Positions 56,979 through 64,000 of a DNA stretch of 64,000 nucleotides are shown piece after piece; the stretch's first letter is position 1; each line of letters opens with the position of its first letter. Source of the stretch: an uncultured bacterium (GTDB lineage Bacteria; Pseudomonadota; Alphaproteobacteria; CAJXXZ01; 1604HC); NCBI GenBank assembly GCA_913063285.1, contig CAJXXZ010000001.1, positions 111,572-175,571 of the forward strand. The letters run 5' to 3'. Both the position numbers and the translations under genes were made by a program. Under the pieces are notes generated by a model. That model was not told where the DNA came from and did not search any database. It saw only the letters and a list, made by a program, of their open reading frames with translations.

Positions 56979-57927
56979 TTATTTTTTATTTTTTGTATAT
57001 TCATCTAATAACTTGAGACATTTCGAATCATGACAATGATTATTGTATATTGGTCCACTTAAAGTGAAACGTTCTTCTTCACTTATTCTGTTCATACAAT
57101 CACATTTTCCTAAAACAACATAATTACAAAGAGGCCGATTATGCTTACTACATGTACTTCTAGTTTGTGTTGAAGAGTCTTTTACTAATTGAGTATCATT
57201 CTGCTCTTCCAATTTAATTCCTTCTACTGTAGTAGTATGCGTTCTTCCTGCTAATGCAGAATTTTGTGCACGTTGGTAATTTGCTAAAAGAATTAAAAAA
57301 TCTGTCTCCTCTATTCTACTTGGTAAAGAAAAATCTAAATTACATCGCACATACAAACCAGCATATTTATCTATTCCTGGAGGGGATAAAAGACTACAGC
57401 CATATGATGGTACACCTCTTCCTTTTCTATCAAATACTATCTTTGGTGAGTCAGCACAATTCACTTTTATATACTGATTTTTAGTTTTATAAGGTTCTTC
57501 ATTATGTGAATTGAAACTGCTTGTTAAATTAGCTGAATGAGCATATTGAGATGGAAAAGACTGTAGTAAATGCTGACAACCTTGTGACTCATGAAGTAAT
57601 GCTGAATATTGAGCTGGTAATGGCTGTGGTGAAAGGAGCCAATTTAGCTTCTATCAGACCTATATCAAACTTCTGAAAACCTTTTTGATAAGTCTGTTCA
57701 TCGAAAATTTTCTCAGTATGATCAGTGGCTAAATCTTGAGGTGATAATGATGATGTAAAAGGTAATAAATCTAAACCTGATGTACTTACTTGTTGTGAAT
57801 AATGAGCAGGAATCTTATCTACTGTACTATGTACTGCAGATAAAAAGGTGAATACGCATGACAATATAATTTTATAATTCATAAATATATTATATGCTAA
57901 TAATTTATAGTTATCAATATTGTGCAA
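56979..57927 (-). pseudogene. Secreted Cys/His-cluster protein, member B, frameshifted
   Basis: The N-terminal frame runs from about 57891, MNYKIILSCVFTFLSAVHS, to a stop at 57589; another ATG at 57927 lies upstream. The other frame is open from about 57650 to 56979 and continues with SPQPLPAQYSALLHESQ, then NQYIKV, SPKIVFD, DKYAGLYVR, ETDFLILLANYQR and the cluster C-x2-H-N-x3-C-x7-C-x-C with C-H-D-S-K-C. A one-base change between 57589 and 57650 separates the halves; no long homopolymer lies there. Beyond the stop, minus-strand codons near 56870-56900 still read like the tail of member A (VVNTDNGILLI), so the 3' end is also eroded. Confidence 0.72.
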
Positions 57928-58188
57928 AAATATATGTATTATTTTGATTTTTTATGTTGTAATTTGTTTTTTTAATATAATTAACAGTAGTTATTTTATC
58001 TAAAATGCAATTTTTTCTTCAATATTCTTGTTCATTTTAAATTATTCACTTTGATACAATAATTAACAGTTTAAAATCAATAATTTGAATTATGAAAAAG
58101 AAATTTATCAGCTAATTATAATGTATTTATTAGTATAAGCTTAAAAATACGATAAGCCTTCTGAAATTTTCATTTACACTCATATTTC

Positions 58189-58623
58189 TCACTCTTTATC
58201 TACCTTGCCCTTTGCATCTTTATATTCACTTTTAACTCTATTTTTCTTAGTTCTTCTTCCTCCAGATCTAGGTTTAGATTTAACTTCTTTAGCTCTTTCT
58301 TCTACACATATATCATGATGACAAAATTCTTCCAACTTTTCAGGTGTACATGCACAGAATCCATATCTTACATTAAAATTACAAATAGATCTATTATGCA
58401 TAGAACATTTATTACCTTTTTTTGTGGCATCAGTTGAAGGTAATTGTTCTCGATTATGTACAGATAATACACTAATAGAATTTTTCCCTAGTTGACCTTT
58501 TGCTTGATTCTTCTCTGATAGATTTTCTAATGGAATAGTGAAATGAATATCTTGATTTTCAGTTTCTTCTAAAGTGTCTTCTGCAGATAATGAAATACTA
58601 AAACCTTTCTTTATTTTATTTTT
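58189..58623 (-). pseudogene. Secreted Cys/His-cluster protein, member C, 5'-truncated
   Basis: A frame without a start or signal peptide begins right at the end of member E and reads SISLSAEDTLEETENQDIHF, later C-S-M-H-N-R-S-I-C, then C-A-C and C-H-H-D-I-C, followed by a very basic tail rich in Lys and Arg. The first ATG is at 58401 (MHNRSICNF), inside the Cys/His cluster, so it cannot make a complete member. It looks like a family member whose 5' part was deleted by recombination with the neighbouring gene. Confidence 0.65.
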
Positions 58624-59671
58624 CTAGTGAACCAGATATTGTTTGAGTCGGCATTTATCACCATACAATACTTGTTTAGAGATTCACCAGTAGTGTTTTT
58701 CATCTCAGTCCATAGTGTTATATTATTCTTATGTGCCTTTCTCCACTCTATCCAATTTTTCCACGATTCACTTTGTAAGAAGGATATACTATACGGCAAA
58801 GAATTTAAATCGCAATAATAATTCCTGTCAAGAATATCTGAATCTTTGCAAGTGATGAACGTTACACCAAAATCAATTCTATCATTTCTTACTTTTAATA
58901 TTTGTATGTGTATATTTTCTTTCTTTTGATAATAACGTTTAATGTTTGTTTGAAGACGTATTAGTTGTAAACAATTTAAATCATGACAATGATTAGTATG
59001 TCCTGGAGTACATTCACATTTACCTCTTATAAAAAAACACAAAACTTCCCATGAGAACATTTATTAAGACCAAAAGGATATAGTTGACGAAATAAGGAAG
59101 ATACATTCTGAAATGTTGAAATAGACTTCTTCTGTGGAGTTTTCCGTGATAAAGCAGCATAATCTTCTTCTGAATAACCCAAATCTGTATATGGACTATA
59201 CCATTGCGGTGATAAAGCTGTAGAACCTTCTGCTAAATGACTCCAACCTGCATATGGACTATGCCATTGCGGTGATAAAGCAGCAGAACCTTCTGCTAAA
59301 TGACTCCAATCTGCATATTGACTATGCCATTGCGGTGATAAAGCTGTATAACCTTCTTCTGGTTGATTTACCTTCACTAAAGTGAGTTCAGAAGGTGCTA
59401 CATAACTAGATGAAGAATCCCTCTCTGTATCAAATTCTTCTAAACTTTTCAAATCTGTACCATTAAGATAGTTTTCTATAACTTCCCACTCTGTATCTTG
59501 AAGATATGCCTTCATACCTTCTGTACCTTCAACTACATCCGTAGCAGATGAATCTAAAAATGAAGAAGTATATACTGTAAGAAATGGAGAAATATCAGAA
59601 CCTTCTAAATCATGTCTTTTCATTGCAAATACTATAGATAAGAAACACAATATTATATATTTGTAGTTCAT
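58611..59671 (-). pseudogene. Secreted Cys/His-cluster protein, member E, split at a T7 tract
   Basis: Frame 1 (59671-59027): signal peptide MNYKYIILCFLSIVFAM, acidic region, then three 21-residue repeats with SPQWHS-Y--WSHLAEGS. It ends NKCSHGKFCVFL-stop. Frame 2 (to 58611) continues GKCECTPGHTNHCHDLNC, then a tail domain with CDLNSLP, FLQSESWKNWIEWRK and MVINADSNNIW. The break is at seven T on the coding strand (59031-59037 as A on plus); eight would rejoin the frames, restoring the C-x-H-G-x2-C-x7-C-x-C pattern in a protein of about 350 residues. Pseudogene or slippage-controlled gene. Confidence 0.75.
59165..59352. repeat. 63-bp in-frame repeats of member E
   Basis: Three units with anchor CCATTGCGG at 59201, 59264 and 59327, exact period 63. 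They code for 21 residues centred on SPQWHSPYAGWSHLAEG. The same period and motif recur in member F. Confidence 0.92.
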
Positions 59672-60163
59672 AGATTATTTATAAATTATTGATTTCTTAT
59701 TTACAATATTTTTCTTTTTTAATTAGTTTGTACTATTTTTGATTTCACTACTTTCAATTGATACAATAAGTTCATCGATTTTTACATGTAATTTATCAAT
59801 ATTAAGTATTAGAGGTAATTTATAATTAAGCCTCAGCGATGTATAAAGATAATTTTATTACCTCGTATTTATTTTATAAGACTTATCTAGCTATTTTAGC
59901 TTCACCTTAATTAACCTATGTTGATAGTCATTATTTATACCTTAAATATATATTTCTTAAAACTTATTTTATTATTTCATTATTTTCTAATTTCTGTGCA
60001 TTAAATGCTTGTAGATTAGTATTTATATTCACTTTATAATTAGATCTAATCCGCTCTAAATCATGCTTGATTTTTATTTTTGTGAAACTAAATTAGTAAC
60101 CGAGTCTCTCACATTATTATATATCTTCATCTACTTTTTCTGCTCAATGTTACTTTTAACTTT

Positions 60164-60253
60164 TTATATTTTAGACTCTGCACGTACACATAGTATGTCA
60201 TGATAGTAATCTATATACTCAGAGTGTTGACACTTTCCTATTATCATAAAACC
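60164..60253 (-). pseudogene. Remnant of a further Cys/His-cluster gene
   Basis: Within the 805-bp gap 59672-60476, minus-strand codons read GFMIIGKC, then YHDILCVRAES before a stop. This lines up with members E and F (GFAIRGTC, CHDLRCVALE; GKCEC, CHDLNC), with the first Cys of CHD replaced by Tyr. It is too short and too eroded to be functional. The rest of the gap shows no other recognisable segment. Confidence 0.5.
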
Positions 60254-60476
60254 AAAAATTTTATCTAAATTAATATATATGTTTTTTTGTTATAGCATAT
60301 TCTCTAAACTCTACAAAATTAAATTAAAATGATCCGTCTTAATTATAAGAGTGTAATAAGTTATTTAAGCTTTTCGCTGATTGAGATACCTATTTTAAAC
60401 TAAAGTTCATAAAGTTATAAACAACCAGAAACTTTTATAAATGCACACTTTGTATCTTTATTAAGCTCTTTCGCAT

Positions 60477-61133
60477 TTACCTTCTGTTTCTTAGCCTATT
60501 TCTTGATACAAGTTTATTTTTATGTTTTGCTTTAATAACTTCTAATGCTACACATCTTAAGTCATGACAGTGAGATGTATAATCTATAGAGCAACATGTA
60601 CCTCTTATAGCAAAACCATAAACAAGCATTCCATGAGAACATTGATTTGATAAAGGAAGTAGAGAAGGTATTTGAACAGAATCTTGAATTGAAACAGATC
60701 TAAGCTTCATTAGGTTAGGTGTGTGAATACAGCTTGCTACTGAACAACCTCAGCCTAAATGTTGGCTATACCATTGTTGTGCTGAAACTGTCAAACTTTC
60801 TTTTGAGTGACTCCAACTAGAATGTGAATTGTACCATTGTTGTGGCGAGACTGTGAAACTTTCTGCTAAGTAACTCCAGCTAGAATGTGAATTGTACCAT
60901 TGTTGTGGCGAGATAGTAGAGCTTTCTTCTAGTTGATCTTCTCTTTCTTGAATAAGTTCAGGAGATAATTGACAAGGTACTTCCATACCGTTCCACTGTG
61001 TATCTTGATTTTGATCTGGCTCTTCTATATCTACCATGTCTGATTCTTGATCTGACTTTTCTATACCTTCCATATGTGTTTGATCAAAAGGATTAGAATG
61101 ATTCAATGCAATATCTTCCCACTCTGTGTCTTC
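60477..61133 (-). pseudogene. Secreted Cys/His-cluster protein, member F, 5'-truncated with internal TGA
   Basis: In the same frame as member G and directly after its TAG stop the sequence reads EDTEWEDIALNHSNPFD (compare QDTEWEVIENYLNGTD of member E), acidic segments, then three 21-residue repeats with SPQQWYNSHSSWS. After a TGA at 60750-60752 the frame goes on with LRSVSIQDSVQIPSLLPL, C-S-H-G, IRGTC-C and C-H-D-L-R-C, ending in a basic tail at 60477. The second cluster Cys is Tyr here. No signal peptide. The TGA is not a tryptophan codon in this genome (intact genes such as rpmF end in TGA), so this is a pseudogene. Confidence 0.68.
60755..60920. repeat. 63-bp in-frame repeats of member F
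   Basis: Anchor CCATTGTTG at 60771, 60834 and 60897, period exactly 63. Codes for units like SPQQWYNSHSSWSHLAES, related to those of member E. Confidence 0.9.
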
Positions 61134-61544
61134 CTAATGTTCTGATGAATGTTCAACATCTTCTTTTGACTGATTTTTAAGTGCTTGTTTGTATCTTTTT
61201 TGAGCTCTCTTTACAGCTTTATGCTGTTCTTTCTTTTTCTCTAAACACTCTGAATGATGACAACGAAAAAATTGGTCATTTCCTTCATCATCAAGAATCA
61301 ATTCCAAAGGTCTATCAATACATTTACATTTATCTCTAGCAGCAAAATCACAAACAGGCTTGTTATGTAAAAAACAATGATAGATTGGCTTACTTTTTCT
61401 TTCTTGATGATCAGTTGAACTACCTACTACCTCACTAGTAAGAGTCACACCTGGTGATGAAGTGCTTTCTGCTGATTCTTCTACATAACTAGGCATTGCA
61501 AATGAGAATGGAAATATAAAAAATAATATATATTTATGATTCAT
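61134..61544 (-). CDS. Secreted Cys/His-cluster protein, member G (only intact copy)
   Basis: 136 residues, no known family. Signal peptide MNHKYILFFIFPFSFAMPS, a short Ser/Thr/Glu linker, then the cluster: C-F-L-H-N-K-P-V-C, DFAARDKCKC, and after about 22 residues C-H-H-S-E-C, followed by a Lys-rich helix (KKKEQHKAVKRAQKRYK). The eight Cys/His positions suggest zinc binding and the basic helix nucleic-acid or membrane contact; both are inference. It lacks the central domain of members A and B and the tail of member E. The TAG stop at 61134-61136 is followed in frame by member F. Confidence 0.65.
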   Translation of the reverse strand: MNHKYILFFIFPFSFAMPSYVEESAESTSSPGVTLTSEVVGSSTDHQERKSKPIYHCFLHNKPVCDFAARDKCKCIDRPLELILDDEGNDQFFRCHHSECLEKKKEQHKAVKRAQKRYKQALKNQSKEDVEHSSEH

Positions 61545-61782
61545 AAGGTATATAATATACTATTAATTATTGATTATCAATATTATTTTTTATAACTTTA
61601 AATTTTGATTTGATTTTTAATTTTGCTATTCACTACCATTACTAATGTATAATATTTAAAATATGTTATTTTGGTTGTTTTATTAAATGCAATATATTTT
61701 GGCCATCAGCACTCTTCTCTAATATATATGTTGAATAATTCTGCAAATTATTCTGAGTATAAAAATCTTTAAGATTTTCAAA

Positions 61783-63040
61783 TTATTCCAAATTATATAT
61801 AACTGAAGGATCAATTGGACATCTATTAATTGAGTTTGGTTTTTTGCTTCTGTTTTTATACATCTTTTTGTTTGCAGTGTGTAATATATTCCAATTTTTA
61901 TTAACATCCATTTGAATAATACACATTGTTTTACTATTTCGAAACTTTTTTAGTTCTTTCCGCTTTGTTGAATAAGCCTTAATACACTTTGGGTCATGAC
62001 AAAAAAAATCTCCCTTATTATCTTGATGAGATGCACCGAAATAACATGTACCCATACTACAAAAATAACAGGCATATACTCCATGATAACATGTATTTTT
62101 CTGTTCTAAATCAGAGAGTTTATTCTCATTCTCTTCTTGTACAGAAGAAGTTGTATGTATATAATCCTCTCCTAGTAAGAAATTTACATGAGGTTTTCCT
62201 GAAGCTTTTGGCTTTGGTTGTAGTGGAGATTTTAATGAAGATTTTGGTTTAGAAGCTTTTGACTTTGGTATAGATTGTGATTCAGACTGTGATTCAGGTT
62301 TAGAAGAAGATTTCTGCTTCTTTGGTACAAACTGCGATTTTGGCTTTAGTTGTAGTGGTGTTTTCAATGAAGATTTCAACTCTGGTTACAGTGGCGGTCT
62401 AGCAGCTTTTGGCTTTGATATAGACTGCGATTCAGATTGCGTTGCTTCTGATCCAAAATCAGATGCATCACCTCCATCATCTCTCACCCACTTCCAATAT
62501 TCCTCTTCTTCACGTTGTTGAATTGCTTCAAGAGTAAGTACAGCAATAGGATGAGGCAGTGTCTGACCTGATGCTATAAATTGAACTGGTGGTAGAGGTA
62601 AAGTGGGTAGAGTTTGAGATCGAGGTTGCTCTTTTGATTCGGATTTATCTTCTACAGAGCAATCTTTATCTCTGCTGAGCCAATTACAATATTCTACTTG
62701 TGATTGTTTCTGTATTTCTTGAAGAGTAGCTATAAAGAGAAGTTAGGTGTAGACTGACCTAATACTGAATATTGCACCGGAATTGCAGGTTGTGTACTAT
62801 AGTAAGGATAAGGAAAAAATGAACCTTGAGTCAAAGGTACTTATGTTAAATAGAAAGGTGCAAAATATTGATCTTGAGGAGTCATATGAGATATTCCTTG
62901 CTGTAATAAATGTTGATCTTGAAAAGTTATCTGAGGTTTTCCTTGATTAGATGAATGAGTAGACGTTTTTTTGGTGAGGCATAAATGGTTGGTAAAACTG
63001 AAAGTATATATAATAATAATAATATATTTTTATAATTCAT
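61783..63040 (-). pseudogene. Secreted Cys/His-cluster protein, member H, multiply broken
   Basis: Starts at ATG 63040 with the signal peptide MNYKNILLLLYILSVLPTIY and cleavage-like ASPKK. At seven A on the coding strand (62966-62972) the frame is lost; eight would open THSSNQGKPQITFQDQ and more. Further breaks are an in-frame TAA near FYLT, another frame change near 62735, and a TAA near 62397. After it the frame runs to 61783: Pro/Lys/Ser repeats (KPKSSLKSPLQPKPKASG), C-Y-H-G-x3-C, GTC and C-H-D-P-K-C, then a basic end. An imperfect repeat (LTLEAIQQREEEEYWKWV and TLQEIQKQSQVEYCNWL) lies between. Clearly decaying. Confidence 0.7.
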
Positions 63041-63235
63041 ACTATATCATATATTATTAATTATTAATTTTTAATTTACAATATTATGCTTTTTCAAATG
63101 CATATTTTCTAATTAAAAAATATTTTTTGTAAATACTACGATATAATATATGTATAAACAGATATTTATAAAATTCAAAGATAAATATTAAAATATATAT
63201 CAGTTTAAAGTTAGTTCATCACCTATTTCCTAAAT

Positions 63236-63421
63236 TTACTCTATCACCTTACGCAACTTTGTTTTAGTTTGTCCATCACTAATCCATGCTTCTATGTTTT
63301 GCTTTTTGCGTATTGGGCGATTTTTCCAATTTTTCCAATTTTTCCACTCTTTACTTTGACAAAATGATTTAAGATTAGGTAAAGAATTTAAATAGCAAGG
63401 TTTATTCCAATCAAGTAGCAT
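63236..63421 (-). pseudogene. Tail fragment of a Cys/His-cluster gene fused behind ybaB
   Basis: Reads NKPCYLNSLPNLKSFCQ, SKEWKNWKNWKNRP and a short end, clearly related to the tail of member E (YYCDLNSLPYSISFLQ, SESWKNWIEWRK). It begins within the last codons of ybaB in another frame and has no signal peptide or cluster. A leftover 3' end of a deleted family member. Confidence 0.6.
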
Positions 63422-63696
63422 TTCATTAGTTCTTTTTCTAATGATTTCTTCCCATCTGCCAGTGCTTTCTTAAACTGTTTAGCTAACAACTTAGCTAACT
63501 TTTTGAGTTGATCTTCAGTAAGCTCTGGAAACTCTTCTTTGAGAATCTCAATATCAATCTCGACTTCCTTCACTTCACTTAAACCATTGAGCAAAACAGC
63601 TACTGCCCCTTCCTTACCAGCAACTTGGATCTTCCCCATTTTGCTCTTGGCTTGTTGTGCTTTGTAAAGTGCTTTTGGTACATCAAATACTCCCAT
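63388..63696 (-). CDS. Nucleoid-associated protein YbaB/EbfC
   Basis: 102 residues. The pattern KALYKAQQAKSKMGKIQVAG, LLNGLSEVKEVEIDIEIL and LTEDQLKKLAKLLAKQFKKA matches YbaB (MKQAQ--QE-M-K-Q, V-G--G-G-V-V-ING---V--V-ID). It binds DNA as a dimer. It follows the dnaX-like gene by 18 bp, the standard dnaX-ybaB order, but recR is missing behind it. The last ten codons (CYLIGINLAI) come from DNA of the adjacent family tail read in a different frame, so the native end has been replaced. Confidence 0.78.
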   Translation of the reverse strand: MGVFDVPKALYKAQQAKSKMGKIQVAGKEGAVAVLLNGLSEVKEVEIDIEILKEEFPELTEDQLKKLAKLLAKQFKKALADGKKSLEKELMKCYLIGINLAI

Positions 63697-63714
63697 TTAT
63701 TTAGTAATAAAAAT

Positions 63715-64000
63715 TTAAAATATTTCTTCAACTATATCAGAATTATCTTTTTCTGATTTCGTTATCTTTTTTTTACGTTGTTTTGGTGGATTCCCTTTTC
63801 TATTTTGTGCAGAAGCTTGTGTGTTTGCTACCGCTACAGTGTTATTCCATAGACCATTTCCACTACTGATTTTACATTCGATTGTAGAAACTGTATACCC
63901 GTTACTCTCAAGAGTTTCTCTTATGAATGTCTTATTATCGCTCTTCTCTAGATAGCTCAAATTAAATGCATATTCATTTATTATCTCACAGTTTCCATCT
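63715..64000 (-). CDS. dnaX: Probable DNA polymerase III gamma/tau subunit, C-terminus only
   Basis: Open to the window edge; only the last 95 or so codons are visible. A stretch NKTFIRETLESNGYTVSTIEC and a basic Asn/Pro/Lys-rich segment (NRKGNPPKQRKKKITK) end the protein. Sequence alone does not identify it; the call rests on the position directly upstream of ybaB, where dnaX stands in most bacteria, and on a tail of the right kind. An annotated start inside the window would be misleading. Confidence 0.5.
   Translation of the reverse strand, partial: DGNCEIINEYAFNLSYLEKSDNKTFIRETLESNGYTVSTIECKISSGNGLWNNTVAVANTQASAQNRKGNPPKQRKKKITKSEKDNSDIVEEIF

Noticed and set aside
61719..61907. 62-codon minus-strand frame at the end of member H
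   Set aside because: Overlaps the Cys/His-cluster gene in another frame, A/T-rich chance composition.
55666..63040. TGA read as tryptophan to rescue the broken paralogues
   Set aside because: Only member F has an in-frame TGA, TGG is used for Trp throughout, a normal tRNA-Trp (CCA) is present, and genes such as rpmF end with TGA.
55666..63421. CRISPR or toxin-antitoxin locus
   Set aside because: Repeats are coding, 63 bp apart without spacers, and no Cas-like or antitoxin-like gene is present; the units are protein repeats.

Overview
The window is a very AT-rich (by eye about three-quarters A+T) bacterial chromosome segment with long empty spacers, many coupled or overlapping genes, scattered remnants of classic operons and a decaying cluster of secreted-protein genes. 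The gene set points to an alphaproteobacterium with a reduced, host-dependent genome, most likely in or near Rickettsiales: a CtrA response regulator beside MipZ (the alphaproteobacterial division-site ATPase), a TrxR-type ferredoxin-NADP reductase, a single-copy conserved translation set, few metabolic genes, an initiator tRNA with the C1:A72 mismatch, and ddl plus murC, which show that a peptidoglycan pathway persists. The exact genus cannot be read from the sequence.

Layout. 1-6059: 3' end of hscA, a 33-bp minisatellite, ddl with two MFS transporters, glyA. 6060-7721: an empty 1.66-kb spacer. 7722-13385: a cut-out piece of the S10/spc ribosomal operon (rpsQ to secY, no rpmD). 13667-23385: lepA, gltX, a membrane hydrolase, mutS, an FNR and an MrpD-like antiporter subunit. 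23524-29004: rplI, a large secreted orphan coupled to rpmF, and rpsG-fusA. 29220-34931: tRNA-Trp with secE, rpmI-rplT, a Ser/Tyr/Gly repeat tail-anchored protein, rbfA, trpS, tRNA-fMet, mipZ-ctrA, infA. 35053-43806: secA, rnhA, secG, an MrpA-like antiporter subunit coupled to an orphan, an ABC exporter. 43907-48570: two tandem hydrolases, murC, trmD-rplS, rpsL. 49111-54431: RND pump (acrA-acrB-like) coupled to rpsP and cvpA, then tRNA-Asn and tRNA-Cys. 54432-63421: the accessory region. 63388-64000: ybaB and the 3' end of a dnaX-like gene.

The most unusual part is 55.7-63.1 kb. It holds at least seven minus-strand paralogues plus small remnants of one family. Members begin with a short MN[YH]K signal peptide, continue with Ser/Gln/Pro-rich or 21-residue repeat segments, and carry a shared Cys/His cluster: C-x(1,2)-H-[NG]-x(2,3)-C-x(7,8)-C-x-C, followed 10-30 residues later by C-H-[DH]-x2-C. 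Two members also share a roughly 70-residue domain in front of the cluster. Only one member reads through intact. Three of the others are broken at runs of seven or eight A or T where one base would restore the frame. Two others are 5'-truncated and fused to the end of their upstream neighbour, and a tail fragment of the family is fused to the end of ybaB. This looks like an expanded set of secreted, probably host-directed zinc-binding proteins that is being recombined and lost, or switched by slippage at homopolymers. I could not match the family to anything I know.

Elsewhere the core genes show several departures from norm: a strongly altered S12 with changes at both classical streptomycin lysines, a SecA with an extra block of about 80 residues and no zinc tail, an HscA without its lid, a SecG with a long hydrophilic tail and a promoter placed for a leaderless message, and Mrp antiporter subunits A and D standing alone at two sites.
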